NCBI GenBank assembly: GCA_015655365.1 | Contig: JAATFE010000205.1 | Span: 1 to 8,846, forward strand | DNA from: Terriglobales bacterium | Lineage (GTDB): Bacteria; Acidobacteriota; Terriglobia; Terriglobales; Acidobacteriaceae | Direction of reading: 5' to 3' | Length of the DNA stretch: 8,846 nucleotides | In this document: in pieces, positions 1-6,346 of the stretch | Position numbering within the stretch: position 1 is the stretch's first letter | Layout: every line of letters begins with the position of its first letter | Position numbers and translations under genes: made by a program | Notes under the pieces: model-generated | The model's input: only the letters and a program-made list of their open reading frames with translations | The model's database searches: none | Told to the model about the DNA's origin: nothing

Positions 1-505
1 CCTGATTCTGCGGGTCGCGGGCAGCGGCCTGCTTGAGGTAGGGAACGGCTTCGGCGTATTCGCCCAAAGCATAGTGAGCCATCCCGAGAAGAATTGTCAG
101 CCGCTGCACCTCTGGCGAAGAGGGCGGCTGGTTCTTGAGCAGCGGCTGGAATACCTGGATGGCCTCCTTCATCTCGTCAGCCTTGAAAAGCGCCAGGCCA
201 AGATTCAGCCGCAGACCGGGAAGGGCGGGATTGAGCGCCAGGGCCTTGCGGTAGAGTGGCACCGCCTCCTTGTAACGCTCCTGGCGGGCCTCCAGCAGGC
301 CCAGGTGGGCATAGGGCTCGGGGTTCGAGGGGTGTGCCTTCAGATAGACGCGCCAGGCTGCCTCAGCCTCTGTGTTGTTGCCCTGCTGCTCCAGGGCAAG
401 CGCTCTCTGCCGCTGCCCCCCCGGCTCCGCTGCTGTCTGTCCCATGCAATGGGCAGCAGCCATCGTGATCGTCAGTGTCAGGATCAGGCAGATTTGCAGT
501 CGCAT
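1..505 (-). CDS. Exported tetratricopeptide-repeat (TPR) protein, N-terminal part (runs off the left edge)
   Basis: The reverse strand reads 168 codons without a stop up to the window edge. Residues 1-23 form a hydrophobic signal sequence (MRLQICLILTLTITMAAAHC), so the protein is probably exported; the AAHC stretch is a poor lipobox because His precedes Cys, so I do not call a lipoprotein. At least four TPR units follow, at about residues 32-61, 62-95, 96-129 and 131-164, with the usual pattern (YAHLGLLEARQERYKEAVPL, ALALNP, LGMAHYALGEYAEAVPYLKQ). TPR arrays are protein-interaction scaffolds, and the partner cannot be told here. The ATG at 505 is preferred: AAGAGG at 515-520 lies 9 nt upstream. 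An in-frame ATG at 514 abuts that site and is less likely. A possible -10 (TAGAAT, 532-537) has no clear -35. The gene follows the receptor gene but is separated from it by a strong terminator, so it is probably transcribed on its own. Confidence 0.9.
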   Translation of the reverse strand, partial: MRLQICLILTLTITMAAAHCMGQTAAEPGGQRQRALALEQQGNNTEAEAAWRVYLKAHPSNPEPYAHLGLLEARQERYKEAVPLYRKALALNPALPGLRLNLGLALFKADEMKEAIQVFQPLLKNQPPSSPEVQRLTILLGMAHYALGEYAEAVPYLKQAAARDPQNQ

Positions 506-560
506 CGCGCGCATCCTCTTGCACCGTGCCAATTCTATTTGAAAGCGGGCCATTGCTGGC

Positions 561-602
561 ACAAAGAAAAAGGGGCGCGGCAGGCATGGCCTGCCGCGCC
601 CC
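561..602 (-). terminator. Rho-independent terminator of the TonB-dependent receptor gene
   Basis: Positions 572-585 (GGGGCGCGGCAGGC) and 589-602 (GCCTGCCGCGCCCC) form a perfect 14-bp GC-rich stem with a 3-nt loop. Read on the minus strand, the stem is followed at once by TTTTTCTTTGT (561-571), a classic U-tract. It starts 14 bp past the receptor stop codon. It has no T-tract on the plus strand, so it works in one direction. It should insulate the downstream TPR gene from receptor transcription. Confidence 0.9.
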
Positions 603-616
603 GGTTGTGGTTTCGA

Positions 617-3600
617 TTAGAAAATGAACTTTCCGCCGAACTGCAACACGCGCGGATCGTAAGTGCTGGTCGCCTGACCGAAGTTCTTATCCTCCAAGGT
701 CAGGTCCAGGTTCTGGAATTCGGTGTGGTTGAAGGTGTTGAAGGTCTCCATGCGGAGCTCGAAGCGGGGGCCTTCGTGAGAGGTGAGGGCAAAGCTCTTG
801 AACAGGGCTATGTTCCAGTTAAAGAACCCAGGGCCGACAACGGCGTCCTTGTTTCCATTGCCGAAGCCATCGTTGGCGCCGCCGTCCCAAGGTGCCGTGG
901 GAGCGGAGAAGACCGACGTCTTGAACCACGCCGTCTGGGTCTTCGGTCCCTTGGTGCCGCCGGAAACGTTGGGCCGGTTCACGGTTCCGCCACCAAGGCC
1001 GAGCGTATCCGCGCCATTGTAGTAGGTTTGCTGAGGCGAGCCGGCCTCCGCCGTGGTCACACCGGAAATTTCCCATCCGCCCAGTGTGGTGCGGGTAAGG
1101 AGATTGGACGATTTGAAGAACGGCAGTGTGTAGTCGTAGTTGACGCTGAAGATATGCCGACGGTCGAGAACACCCGATCCACGGTCATAGTCCAGATTGA
1201 AGGGGTTCGAGACATAGCTCTGGCCGCCCGCAAAGTTCGTCGATCCCTCGTCGCCGCTCGCAATGTCGATTTCATGCGACCAGGTATACGAGAACTGGGC
1301 CGTCAGGCCGTGCTTGTTTTCAATGCGCAGGCCTGCCTGCAAGGAGTTGTAGTTGGAATTGGTCTCACTTTCCGTTTGGGTGATTCCACCGTAACCGGAA
1401 TAGATTCTGTACCGATTCGAAAGACCGCTGTTACCCGCCACGGCTTGGCGGTGTGTCAGGTCGTTCAGAGGCAGCGTGTTGATATTGCGCTCATCGTTCT
1501 GGTCCCAGCCAATCGAGCCAACATACTGAAGTATCGCTACGATGGCCGGCTGAAGTTGCTGTTGAACACCCAGGCTGAACTGTGCCGTGCCTGGATCCGG
1601 ATAGTGGAGCTTGAGCGTACCGGGGCTGCTCGGGTTAAGCGGGCTGGTAGCGGCCACACCACTAAGGCTCATGTTGGGATTGGAGAAGTACACGCCGTTC
1701 ACCTGCGCATTTACGGCAAAAGGAGCATTCGAGCTCAAGCCGTACATGTCGTTGCCTTGAACGCGTTCATAGAAGAGGCCGCCGCCCATGCGCAGCACGG
1801 TTTTGCCCGTACCGAACAGGTCGTAGGCTATTCCGATGCGGGGCTCGACGGTGTTGTAGTCGTTGTTCACCAGGCCACGCGGCGTTCCGTTCTGCCCGGC
1901 TATCGCCATGCCATTCATGTAGAAGGCCACGCCGCCTATCGTCTGGACTCCCGGTCCATTCGGATTCAGAGTGCCGGTGTCCGGGTCCGGAACCTGCGCA
2001 TTGGCTGCGCTGAACAGCGCCGGATTAAAGCTCGACACGCGGTTGTTCTTTTCATAGACGTGCGGCATCACATCGTAGCGCACCCCGAGATTCAAGGTCA
2101 GGCGCGGCATCACATGCCAGTTGTCCATGCCATAGAAGGAGTAGGTGTTGTTCAGCCAGTGGCTGGTAGTCATTTGCTTCAACTGCGTGAACTGATCCGA
2201 AAATCCCAGAAGGAAGTTCAGGTAAGCATCGCCTGAATAGTCCGATCCGAAATTGTGGGTTCCCTGAACCAGGGCCTGTTGCTGCTGGTTCTTGTCCACC
2301 CGCATGTAAGAGAAGCCAAACTTCAACCCATGCTTCCCTTTGCTCCAGGACAAATCGTCGCGAAGCTGGTAATCGAGAAACGCGTTTTGCCACGGATCGT
2401 AATTCTGGGTATATTGCGTGTTCAAGTTACCCGAGAACGAAAGTCCAGGCAGTTCTTTGACGGTGTCATTCCCCGTAAATCCGGTCAGCGACTGTCCGGT
2501 CCAACCGGCCGGCTGCTGGGAGATGCCCACCGGGGTCCACTTAATCGAGTTTCCGTTCACGTCCAGAGCCGTCTCGTTGAGCAGCGTTGGAGAAAGCGTC
2601 TGGGTCAGCTTGATGACCGAGGCCCACGAAGGATTGGCAAAAAGCGTGCCGATCGTGTAGTAACTGTCACCGCTCCATTCACTGGGGAAGATGGTTTGCG
2701 ACATCTGGTCGTGAATCCAGTGCCCCATCAAGTGGTATTTATCGGTGAAGTCGTGATCGACGCGGACCACATCCTCGCGAACGAAGGTGGGCTGTTTAGG
2801 CGCCGTGAAAACCAGCGGGTTGCTGGCATCGCTGTTGCTCTGGTGCGGAATCGCTCCCGTCCCCATGAACAGTGCCGCGTTGGGATCCAGCAGGTTGGCT
2901 GGAATCACGTTGTTCGTAAACGCTTGTCCTGGGATCAGGCCATCCGCCGCAACAGTCGCCAGATAGGCCGCGTTCGCCCCCAGGCCCGTCGCCGTGGAAC
3001 CAGGCGCAACATAACCGGGAACGCAAGGTGCCGGCACGCCGGGCGCGCAAACTCCCGCATTCAGTTTTGATCCGCTTCCGGTGGCATTCGATGCTGCCAG
3101 TTCATTCCATGGCTGGTAGGCCAGGCTCTGTCCAGCGGTGGGGTAATTTGCGTTGGGAACCGTTGCCGTGGATGTGGGATTCGCACCCGCGACATAGCGG
3201 CGCCATTCCTCGCTCTCGAAGAAATAGGTCCTGCTCTTGGACTTCGGATAGATGCCGGGGATGAACGCCGGGCCACCGATGTCGAAGCCGAAGATGTTCA
3301 GGCGAAGCTCCGGCTCAGGAGTATTCGACTGCTTGGAAAAGTAATGGGCTGCGTCGAAGGTGTCGTTGCGGTTGAACTCCCAGGCGCCACCGTGGAACTG
3401 CTTGGTGCCCGACTTCAAAACCATGGTGATGGTGCCGCCGGAACTGATGCCATAGTCCGGGCTGTAGTTGCTGGTCAAGGTCTGGAATTCGGCCAGCGCG
3501 TCCATGGTGGGCATCAAGTCGAACTTGCCGCCGCTGCCACGGTCATAGGCTTCGCCGCCGTCGATGATCCAGTCGTTGTGGTCCGGTCTCATGCCGTTGA

Positions 3601-4150
3601 AGCTGAGTCCGAATCCGCTGCCCTGCGCCGTGACGCCATTGAACGATCCGATGTTCGTGGCCACGCCCGTGCCCAGGGTGGTCAGCGAAACCATGTTGCG
3701 GCCGTTGGTGGCCAACTGCGTGATCTGTTCGCCGCTGATGAGGTTGCTCACTTCGTTGGTTTCTGTCTGAAGATGGAGCGCATCGGCCTCGACGGTAACC
3801 GTCTGGGTGCTGGAGCCGATCGACAGTACGGCATTCTCCTGCACGGTCGCGGCAACGTTCATCACGATGCCGGTCTTTTCATATCGATTGAAGCCCTTCG
3901 CCTCGACTTTCAGGGTATAGGTTCCAATGCGCAATGCTGAGAAATTGTAAAGGCCGGCGCTGTTCGACGTGCCGCTGCGGGACTCGCCCGTAGACGTGTT
4001 GGTAATGACGACTGTCGCGTTGGGAATGACTGCCCCAGTCGGGTCCTTGACAGTTCCCGTCAGTTCCGCATTTTCCTGCGCAAATGCTCCTGCGAAGAAC
4101 AAAACGAGGAACAACGGCAATAGGAAAAATCTGTATCTCGCTTGTCTCAT
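617..4150 (-). CDS. TonB-dependent outer-membrane receptor, Oar-like, with N-terminal carboxypeptidase-regulatory-like domain
   Basis: This is an outer-membrane active-transport receptor of 1177 residues, within the usual 1000-1250 for the acidobacterial Oar-like group. Residues 1-24 are a signal peptide, probably cut after AFA (AFA|QEN). Residues about 28-111 are a CarboxypepD_reg-like beta-sandwich (ELTGTVKDPTGAVIPNATVV...GLYNFSALRIGTYTLKVEAKGF). A TonB-box-like QTVTV lies at 116-120. The plug spans about 125-255 (ISGEQITQLATNGRN, WIIDGGEAYDRG, SSGGTITMVLKSGT). The rest is a large beta-barrel ending in the aromatic signature GGKFIF. Ligands of this family are often carbohydrates or polymer fragments, but the substrate cannot be read from sequence. 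The ATG at 4150 is chosen because AAGGAAGG lies just upstream and the signal peptide starts there. The frame stays open upstream to an ATG at 4531, but that start has no ribosome site and would bury the signal peptide. A promoter and operator-like sites lie near 4550-4632 and a terminator at 561-602, so it is probably monocistronic. Confidence 0.96.
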   Translation of the reverse strand: MRQARYRFFLLPLFLVLFFAGAFAQENAELTGTVKDPTGAVIPNATVVITNTSTGESRSGTSNSAGLYNFSALRIGTYTLKVEAKGFNRYEKTGIVMNVAATVQENAVLSIGSSTQTVTVEADALHLQTETNEVSNLISGEQITQLATNGRNMVSLTTLGTGVATNIGSFNGVTAQGSGFGLSFNGMRPDHNDWIIDGGEAYDRGSGGKFDLMPTMDALAEFQTLTSNYSPDYGISSGGTITMVLKSGTKQFHGGAWEFNRNDTFDAAHYFSKQSNTPEPELRLNIFGFDIGGPAFIPGIYPKSKSRTYFFESEEWRRYVAGANPTSTATVPNANYPTAGQSLAYQPWNELAASNATGSGSKLNAGVCAPGVPAPCVPGYVAPGSTATGLGANAAYLATVAADGLIPGQAFTNNVIPANLLDPNAALFMGTGAIPHQSNSDASNPLVFTAPKQPTFVREDVVRVDHDFTDKYHLMGHWIHDQMSQTIFPSEWSGDSYYTIGTLFANPSWASVIKLTQTLSPTLLNETALDVNGNSIKWTPVGISQQPAGWTGQSLTGFTGNDTVKELPGLSFSGNLNTQYTQNYDPWQNAFLDYQLRDDLSWSKGKHGLKFGFSYMRVDKNQQQQALVQGTHNFGSDYSGDAYLNFLLGFSDQFTQLKQMTTSHWLNNTYSFYGMDNWHVMPRLTLNLGVRYDVMPHVYEKNNRVSSFNPALFSAANAQVPDPDTGTLNPNGPGVQTIGGVAFYMNGMAIAGQNGTPRGLVNNDYNTVEPRIGIAYDLFGTGKTVLRMGGGLFYERVQGNDMYGLSSNAPFAVNAQVNGVYFSNPNMSLSGVAATSPLNPSSPGTLKLHYPDPGTAQFSLGVQQQLQPAIVAILQYVGSIGWDQNDERNINTLPLNDLTHRQAVAGNSGLSNRYRIYSGYGGITQTESETNSNYNSLQAGLRIENKHGLTAQFSYTWSHEIDIASGDEGSTNFAGGQSYVSNPFNLDYDRGSGVLDRRHIFSVNYDYTLPFFKSSNLLTRTTLGGWEISGVTTAEAGSPQQTYYNGADTLGLGGGTVNRPNVSGGTKGPKTQTAWFKTSVFSAPTAPWDGGANDGFGNGNKDAVVGPGFFNWNIALFKSFALTSHEGPRFELRMETFNTFNHTEFQNLDLTLEDKNFGQATSTYDPRVLQFGGKFIF

Positions 4151-4154
4151 GTGA

Positions 4155-4162
4155 CCTTCCTT
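4155..4162 (-). promoter_or_regulatory. Ribosome binding site fixing the receptor start
   Basis: On the minus strand AAGGAAGG is followed by TCAC and then ATG (4150). It is the only good Shine-Dalgarno sequence in this open frame that matches a start codon, and it rules out the in-frame upstream ATG at 4531, which is preceded by TTCCAAAAA. Confidence 0.8.
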
Positions 4163-4530
4163 TTCAGATTTGCTTCCATTTGGGTTTTGGAATTCGAGCG
4201 CTTCTCCGTTGGCCTGCTTTCGAGCCGCTTGAGATGCTCCCGAATGGAGGATTGCTACGAAGGGCTTCAGTTCCCTTCCGCAATCCTTCCGACCGCCCAA
4301 CTCGCCCTTTTCATGCCTCCAAAGCTCCTTCGCCTCGGCAGGCCGCCGGCATCTTCTACAAACCGGAGTACGAGTACCCACGTTCTTTCCAAATCGTGCA
4401 GGATCGCTTGTCCAATCTTCGGCAATCCATTGGCTCCGGCCGGCCTTCCGTGGATCGAGAAACAACCACATTGGCTTCAAAAGAGTCCGGTTTCTACGCG
4501 GTATGGAAGGAGCAGATCCAGTCTTCTCCA

Positions 4531-4542
4531 TTTTTTGGAATT
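4531..4542 (-). repeat. Short repeat AATTCCAAAAAA, copy 1 (receptor leader)
   Basis: TTTTTTGGAATT on the plus strand. Read toward the receptor gene it is AATTCCAAAAAA. It lies 7 bp past the 16-bp palindrome, inside the predicted leader. Matching copies are at 4799-4810 and, inverted, at 6307-6317. Confidence 0.6.
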
Positions 4543-4549
4543 ACCCCCT

Positions 4550-4565
4550 ACTCAAACGTTTGAGT
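4550..4565. promoter_or_regulatory. Perfect 16-bp palindrome, probable LacI/GalR-family operator (site 1)
   Basis: ACTCAAACGTTTGAGT is a perfect dyad centred on CG at 4557/4558. With one mismatched pair it extends to 4547-4568 (CC and GG flanks). CG-centred palindromes with an AAACGTTT core are typical of LacI/GalR-family operators; PurR sites are a known example. Its centre lies about 39 nt downstream of the predicted start of the receptor transcript, where a bound repressor would block elongation or form a loop with site 2. No regulator gene is present in the window, so the binder is unknown. Confidence 0.7.
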
Positions 4566-4602
4566 TGGATGACCAAAAATCCCGCACCACTCAGCCGGGC
4601 AC

Positions 4603-4632
4603 ATTAAATGCTCAAGGTCAATCGTTTGTCAA
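4603..4632 (-). promoter_or_regulatory. Predicted sigma70-type promoter for the receptor gene
   Basis: On the minus strand TTGACA (4627-4632, a perfect -35) is followed by an 18-nt spacer and TTTAAT (4603-4608, one base off TATAAT). The predicted start is near 4596. It points at the receptor gene, and one operator-like site lies in its spacer and another just downstream. This is the best promoter I found in the window. Confidence 0.6.
4618..4628. promoter_or_regulatory. Second operator-like site (site 2), in the promoter spacer and edge of the -35
   Basis: On the minus strand CAAACGATTGA matches the core of site 1 (CAAACGTTTGA) at 10 of 11 positions, with the same CG centre (4623/4624). The centre-to-centre distance to site 1 is 66 bp. 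It overlaps the last bases of the -35 hexamer and the spacer, so occupancy would directly hinder RNA polymerase. It is an imperfect dyad and weaker than site 1; part of the similarity could be chance. Confidence 0.45.
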
Positions 4633-4798
4633 GCCTGTTTTTGAGAGCCATTGAACAACCTGGTTCCGGCCTTCCCATGCCGCCCAGAATATGAGTTAGA
4701 AGCCTAAGAAAATGCTGTAGTTATAGTCAAACCTTCAAACGGAATCTAAATTCCGGATGAGACCGGATCGGGAGTCGATCTCGGCCGCCATGCTCCTC

Positions 4799-4810
4799 TT
4801 TTTTGGAATT
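4799..4810 (-). repeat. Short repeat AATTCCAAAAAA, copy 2
   Basis: TTTTTTGGAATT on the plus strand, identical over 12 bp to 4531-4542 and in the same orientation. It lies in the gene-free stretch about 170 bp upstream of the predicted receptor promoter. The flanks are not similar beyond the core. Confidence 0.55.
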
Positions 4811-4917
4811 GCCTTATTTAACCGATTTACTTTCCATAGATTCGCCTGCCGCAAAACAGGTGAAACCCATCCCAAATCCGCGCGGGGCCAGGCAGTAGAA
4901 ACTCGTTCCGGATTGAA

Positions 4918-4975
4918 GGCATAGCTAAGGCTGCATTACGTTTACGCCGTAGGCATAGCTCCTGCGGTACGTTTA
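4918..4975. repeat. Two imperfect tandem copies of a 24-27-bp unit
   Basis: Copy A (4918-4944) and copy B (4952-4975) share GGCATAGCT at the left, then TGC, then TACGTTTA at the right. They differ by a 3-bp indel and a few substitutions. They sit in the 3' flank of the acyltransferase gene. The layout suggests a small intergenic repeat family or a local duplication; no function is evident. Confidence 0.6.
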
Positions 4976-5005
4976 TACTCCCCGGAAATACCTCCTGCCC
5001 CGTCC

Positions 5006-6178
5006 CTACACCTTCACAAAGATCTTCTTCCGGTAAAGAATCCACACCGGCACAAAACAGATTGCTAGAAATGTGACCGAAAAGCCAAAAGTCCCCCATC
5101 CCCGATCGGGAACTCTGGCGAACGCATGGTTGAACAGCCATGCCAGCGCGTCGGTCCGTCTCCCCCCCGCCCTGAAGCGAAGCAGCCCCACCACTCCGGG
5201 CAGCAGCTCGCTGATCAAATAGGCCACAATGGCGTTCGAGCCGAACACCAGCCACGGCCAGATCCACCTCCTGCCCCGCTCCTTGCCCCAGCCCTTTTGT
5301 TCGATAGCCCAGTACGCCGCGGCGAACGCCGCTAGCGACCACCCCGCCGCAACCAATACATAGGAGCTGGTCCACATCTTCTTGTTCAGCGGGAACCATA
5401 CCGACCACAGATACCCCGAAGCCAGGCAGGCCAGCGACCCTGCTGCCATACCTAAACTCTTGACATATTTCGTCTTATCCCCCCGCAGCCACAGACCCGT
5501 CAGCAGTCCCAGCAGCGCCGTTCCCACCGCAGGCAGGTCGCTCAGCAGCCCTTCCGGGTCGCGCAGGTTATGCGTCGTCCAGTCTTCATATAAGTGGTAG
5601 GGCATTACATGCCGATCGATCCAGGCCGTCAGATTCAGGTCCGGATCGAGAAACGCGATGTCCCTTCCCGGCATCCCCGCTCCCGGAATCGGCACCCAGC
5701 GCAGTAGCGCCCAGTAGCCTGCCAGCGCTACCGCCGCCACGGCGACTTTGGTCCAAACCCGTCTATCCCATAGATAAAAAAGGCCAACCGCCACGTAACA
5801 TACGGCGATCCGTTGCAGCACTCCATAGATCCGCAGATGTTCCAGTTCGAAGGCCGGGAACCCGTTCACCACGATCCCCAGCAGGAACAGAACCGCCCCG
5901 CGCCGCAGCGTATGCAACGTCAGTTCTATACGCGTCGCTCCCCGCCTCAGCCGCGCGTCGAAGGCAAAAACAATCGAAGCCCCCACCACGAACAGGAACG
6001 TCGGAAATACCAGATCCGTCGGCGTCAGTCCGTTCCACGCGGCGTGGTTCATAAAACCCCACGACCCCGCCCCGCCGTTGTTGTTCACCATAATCATGAA
6101 GGCGATCGTGACGCCGCGCAGCACATCGAGCGACAGCAGCCGTTCCGCGCGCTTGGGAGCCAGAGCCGGGTTGGTCAT
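5006..6178 (-). CDS. NagX/HGSNAT-like membrane acyltransferase (COG4299, DUF5009-type)
   Basis: This is a polytopic inner-membrane protein of 390 residues, within the family's usual 360-400, with about ten or eleven hydrophobic segments. Family hallmarks are RLLSLDVLRGVTIAFMIMVN (13-32), NHAAWNGLTPTDLVFPTFLF (44-63), RIYGVLQRIAVCY (116-128), DPEGLLSDLPAVGTALLGLL (207-226) and FPLNKKMWTSSYVLVAAGWS (262-281). His45 in the HxxWNGL motif corresponds to the acetyl-accepting histidine of human heparan-alpha-glucosaminide N-acetyltransferase, which transfers acetyl from acetyl-CoA across a membrane to glucosamine ends. Bacterial relatives, called NagX in some genomes, occur in N-acetylglucosamine/chitin loci; their reaction is not firmly established. 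The ATG at 6178 has GGAG 7 nt upstream. A TTG at 6229 in the same frame would add 17 residues before the conserved start and has no support. It is divergent from the OPT gene, and 855 bp separate it from the receptor gene on the same strand. Confidence 0.92.
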   Translation of the reverse strand: MTNPALAPKRAERLLSLDVLRGVTIAFMIMVNNNGGAGSWGFMNHAAWNGLTPTDLVFPTFLFVVGASIVFAFDARLRRGATRIELTLHTLRRGAVLFLLGIVVNGFPAFELEHLRIYGVLQRIAVCYVAVGLFYLWDRRVWTKVAVAAVALAGYWALLRWVPIPGAGMPGRDIAFLDPDLNLTAWIDRHVMPYHLYEDWTTHNLRDPEGLLSDLPAVGTALLGLLTGLWLRGDKTKYVKSLGMAAGSLACLASGYLWSVWFPLNKKMWTSSYVLVAAGWSLAAFAAAYWAIEQKGWGKERGRRWIWPWLVFGSNAIVAYLISELLPGVVGLLRFRAGGRRTDALAWLFNHAFARVPDRGWGTFGFSVTFLAICFVPVWILYRKKIFVKV

Positions 6179-6185
6179 CGCGGTT

Positions 6186-6189
6186 CTCC
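6186..6189 (-). promoter_or_regulatory. Ribosome binding site fixing the acyltransferase start
   Basis: GGAG on the minus strand with a 7-nt spacer to the ATG at 6178. It selects this codon over the in-frame TTG at 6229, which has no purine-rich site before it. Confidence 0.7.
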
Positions 6190-6306
6190 AAAGTCGGTTT
6201 AGCAGTCGCTTCCACCCTACGCGGTCCAACCCCGCTTCGCCAACCCCGCACCCCCTTGAAAATTCACAGCATACCCGGTAATGCCGTACACTTCCCCTTC
6301 AGGGAC

Positions 6307-6317
6307 ATTCCAAAAAA
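6307..6317 (+). repeat. Short repeat ATTCCAAAAAA, copy 3 (OPT leader)
   Basis: An 11-bp match to the copies at 4531-4542 and 4799-4810, in the opposite orientation on the map but likewise reading toward the gene it precedes. It ends 29 bp before the OPT start codon. Confidence 0.55.
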
Positions 6318-6335
6318 CTGCGTTTAAAAGCACTT

Positions 6336-6339
6336 GGAG
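6336..6339 (+). promoter_or_regulatory. Ribosome binding site fixing the OPT transporter start
   Basis: GGAG followed by a 7-nt spacer and the ATG at 6347. It rejects the upstream in-frame ATG at 6281, which would add 22 polar residues with no ribosome site before it. Confidence 0.75.
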
Positions 6340-6346
6340 AACATCG

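Larger units (their letters stand above)
4151..4596 (-). other. Long (about 445 nt) untranslated leader predicted ahead of the receptor gene
   Basis: If transcription starts about 7 nt past the -10 at 4603-4608, the mRNA carries roughly 445 nt before the receptor ATG. The frame shared with the receptor happens to be open through most of it (127 codons from 4531), but the translation is low-complexity, Arg/Lys-rich and unlike any family I recognise, so I treat it as non-coding. I saw no riboswitch consensus I can name. Small GC-rich inverted elements occur around 4334-4347 and 4436-4445. A second promoter closer to the gene is possible, but none is convincing. Confidence 0.4.
4633..5005. other. 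Gene-free stretch between the receptor promoter and the acyltransferase stop codon
   Basis: I see no supportable gene in these 373 bp. They hold a small inverted repeat CGGAAT-CTAA-ATTCCG (4740-4755), a copy of AATTCCAAAAAA (4799-4810) and an imperfect tandem repeat (4918-4975). A half-site-like TCAAACG lies at 4735-4741 but lacks its mirror half. An 18-codon minus-strand frame starting at 4793 (MAAEIDSRSGLIRNLDSV) has GAGGAG only 1 nt before its ATG, too close for a normal start. No clear hairpin plus T-tract terminator follows the acyltransferase gene. Confidence 0.5.
6179..6346. promoter_or_regulatory. Divergent intergenic region between the acyltransferase and OPT genes
   Basis: The 168 bp must contain promoters for both genes unless one is read from elsewhere. 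I found only weak elements: plus-strand TTGAAA (6256-6261), with a poor -10 17 bp on (TAATGC, 6279-6284), and minus-strand TATGCT (6270-6275 region) without a clear -35. No copy of the 16-bp palindrome occurs here. A copy of ATTCCAAAAAA lies at 6307-6317. Confidence 0.5.

Noticed and set aside
74..2236. A 720-codon open frame on the plus strand
   Set aside because: It lies opposite the receptor and TPR genes, whose domains, signal peptide, ribosome site and terminator are all on the minus strand. Its translation matches no family I know and it has no ribosome site.
2255..3070. A 271-codon plus-strand frame as an overlapping gene
   Set aside because: It lies wholly opposite the receptor barrel region and is Arg-rich with no domain pattern, a typical antisense shadow in GC-rich DNA.
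4151..4531. Extension of the receptor to an in-frame ATG at 4531
   Set aside because: It would place 127 unrelated residues before a clear signal peptide, has no ribosome site, and ignores AAGGAAGG just before the ATG at 4150.
4735..4741. TCAAACG as a third operator site
   Set aside because: Only one half matches. The mirror half (GGAATC) has no likeness to GTTTGA.
4740..4755. CGGAAT-CTAA-ATTCCG as a terminator
   Set aside because: The 6-bp stem is AT-rich and no T-tract follows on either strand.
4737..4793. An 18-codon minus-strand frame (MAAEIDSRSGLIRNLDSV) as a leader peptide
   Set aside because: GAGGAG is only 1 nt from the ATG, no promoter or attenuator structure follows, and a frame this short is expected by chance.
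4827..5408. A minus-strand frame overlapping the 3' end of the acyltransferase gene
   Set aside because: Most of it is a shifted frame of the acyltransferase gene, and the tail crosses the tandem-repeat region. It has no ribosome site or known domain.
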